From Streptomyces diastatochromogenes (lineage in GTDB: Bacteria; Actinomycetota; Actinomycetes; Streptomycetales; Streptomycetaceae), in NCBI GenBank assembly GCA_001550305.1, contig LRTP01000697.1:1-63179 (forward strand): a DNA stretch of 63,179 bases. The letters run 5' to 3'. The position numbers were made by a program, and so were the translations under genes. This document shows, piece by piece, positions 62,356-63,179 of this stretch (position 1 is the stretch's first letter; every line of letters begins with the position of its first letter). A model generated the notes under the pieces. That model worked only from the letters and a program-made list of their open reading frames with translations, was not told the DNA's origin and did not search any database.

Positions 62356-62709
62356 TCAGCACTGGGCGGTGGCCGGCAGATTCGCGTACTGGTCGCCCTT
62401 GAAATAGACGGCGCTGCTGAATCCGTCGGCGAATCCGATCCAGATGTCGTTCGTGTAGCCGTGGTCCGTGATGGTCTGCCCGTGGGTCCAGCAGTACGCG
62501 GTGTAGGACTGACCGGCGGTCAGGGTGGCCAGGTAGGCGCTGTCCTGCTTGGGCAGCTGGCGGACCTTGACGTTCTCGTAGGGCACGACGGTGTACGACT
62601 GCTCGGCGGGCGAGGCGGGCGAGGCAGGCGCGGCGGCGGCCAGGCCGGCCGGGACGAGGAAGGCGAGCGTCGCGGCGCACGTGGTGACGACGGCCGGAAT
62701 ACGGCGCAT
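62356..62709 (-). CDS. Small secreted SH3-like protein, paralogue 2
   Basis: A 117-residue protein with a signal peptide (VVTTCAATLAFLVPAGLAAAAPA) and a domain parallel to paralogue 1: VKVRQLPKQDSAYLATLTAGQSYTAYCWTHGQTITDHGYTNDIWIGF and the terminal LPATAQC. The two Cys are in the same positions as in paralogue 1. It lies 59 nt upstream of paralogue 1 on the same strand and was probably its source by tandem duplication. GGAA lies before the ATG. Confidence 0.8.
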   Translation of the reverse strand: MRRIPAVVTTCAATLAFLVPAGLAAAAPASPASPAEQSYTVVPYENVKVRQLPKQDSAYLATLTAGQSYTAYCWTHGQTITDHGYTNDIWIGFADGFSSAVYFKGDQYANLPATAQC

Positions 62710-62989
62710 GAGGAATTCCCCCTGTGTGTGGTGTCTCGCTTTCGAACACCGCCACAGTGGGCGCCGAGGGAGCACGGCGGCAATGCCATTCAACGCTGTT
62801 CGAAGTGAGCGCACGGGTGCGGAAGATGGAGCGCGGATGTACTGCCGTTGTCCCTTCGGTGGTCGGCGGGCGTCCATATGTCCGAGTCCATGATCTTGCT
62901 CCCTGTGGGGCCTACGCAGTGGTTACGCTCCCCAGCGGACGGATCCGATGGGGGCGGGACGGCGGTCCTCATGACGGGAATGGCTCACT

Positions 62990-63179
62990 GTGCGTAGGCA
63001 GCGGCAGGCATCGGGCGGTAACGGCAGGACCGGGGACCACGGCCGGGGAGCCGTCGGCCGGGACACGGCCTCGGCCGCCAGGAACGGCGCGGAGGTCACG
63101 GCGCCGCACCCGGCGTTCCCGACGACCGCCGGCCCGGGGATGACTCCCCAGGCGCTGCTGGCCCTGCAGCGGGACGCGG
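62990..63179 (+). CDS. DUF4157-like protein, N-terminal fragment cut by edge
   Basis: From GTG at 62990 (an in-frame stop lies 15 nt upstream) the frame stays open to the window end. After a basic, Gly-rich and low-complexity start, PGMTPQALLALQRDA matches the LLALQRxxGN segment common at the N-terminus of actinobacterial DUF4157 proteins, many of which are associated with extracellular contractile injection systems. Only about 63 residues are visible. The GTG has a weak SD (GGGAA). Identity is tentative. Confidence 0.5.
   Translation, partial: MRRQRQASGGNGRTGDHGRGAVGRDTASAARNGAEVTAPHPAFPTTAGPGMTPQALLALQRDA

Noticed and set aside
1..63179. tRNA, rRNA or intact insertion sequences
   Set aside because: No CCA-ended cloverleaf-like sequences, rRNA segments, transposase motifs or paired terminal repeats were recognised on either strand by eye.

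Overview
The window is high-GC actinobacterial DNA, almost certainly a Streptomyces chromosome. Third codon positions are nearly all G or C, GTG starts are frequent, SD sequences are of the GGAG type, and gene families such as MmyB-like HTH regulators, ECF41 sigma factors, F420-type LLM enzymes, PucR regulators and actinobacterial chaperone operons occur together. The density of regulators and exporters, several decaying genes and small secreted proteins suggest an accessory or chromosome-arm region, although one conserved stress operon is present. No rRNA, tRNA, CRISPR array or intact insertion sequence was recognised.

0-7.7 kb: a secreted protein cut by the left edge, an EEP-fold phosphohydrolase/nuclease, a cytochrome P450 (CYP157-like, ExxR Arg missing) beside an MFS exporter, then small stress and membrane proteins (CsbD, iron-permease family), a hypothetical gene and an F420-type LLM oxidoreductase. 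7.9-16.2 kb: 6-phosphogluconate dehydrogenase; an MmyB-like regulator and an MFS-DUF2255-alcohol dehydrogenase operon carrying near-identical ~65-bp upstream elements; a second Zn-alcohol dehydrogenase; a Doc-like toxin/antitoxin pair; and a Sua5/YciO protein. 16.2-25.2 kb: a PucR regulator divergent from a tightly coupled operon dnaK-grpE-dnaJ(no zinc finger)-cbpM-clpB-thioredoxin, which joins disaggregase, Hsp70 system and redox protein in one transcript.

25.2-32.4 kb: a phosphoesterase, then a D-glucarate/galactarate catabolic set: a divergent IclR regulator with repeated operator half-sites, 5-dehydro-4-deoxyglucarate dehydratase, a GntP permease and glucarate dehydratase, followed by a soluble transhydrogenase. 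A perfectly phased 23 x 7-bp tandem array lies between dehydratase and permease. 32.4-47.2 kb: an FtsX-type ABC exporter divergent from a two-component system; a TetR/SDR pair with two operators; a broken secreted/membrane gene; an ECF41 sigma factor and an NDH-2-like oxidoreductase with a TGTCACA-type promoter; a DppA peptidase; two alpha/beta hydrolases; and a ricin-domain gene that looks frameshifted and carries a 34-bp perfect palindrome.

47.7-53.6 kb is the most interesting block: an aromatic-acid MFS transporter, a type I (VOC-fold) extradiol dioxygenase, and homologues of GalD, GalC and GalB in an overlapping operon below a GntR/FCD regulator. The same 11-bp palindromic core, TTGTCAACAAT, lies before the regulator and before the transporter. 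The set predicts meta-cleavage of gallate (or a close relative) to oxaloacetate and pyruvate, with a VOC dioxygenase where known gallate pathways use LigB-type enzymes.

54-63.2 kb: a secreted Gly/His-rich repeat protein, a LacI remnant, LysR/EamA and TetR/MFS divergent pairs with clear operators, a DoxX-peroxiredoxin operon, a cupin, two paralogous small secreted proteins each with two cysteines, and at the right edge the start of a gene whose N-terminus resembles eCIS-associated DUF4157 proteins. All functional calls come from reading motifs; no database search was run.
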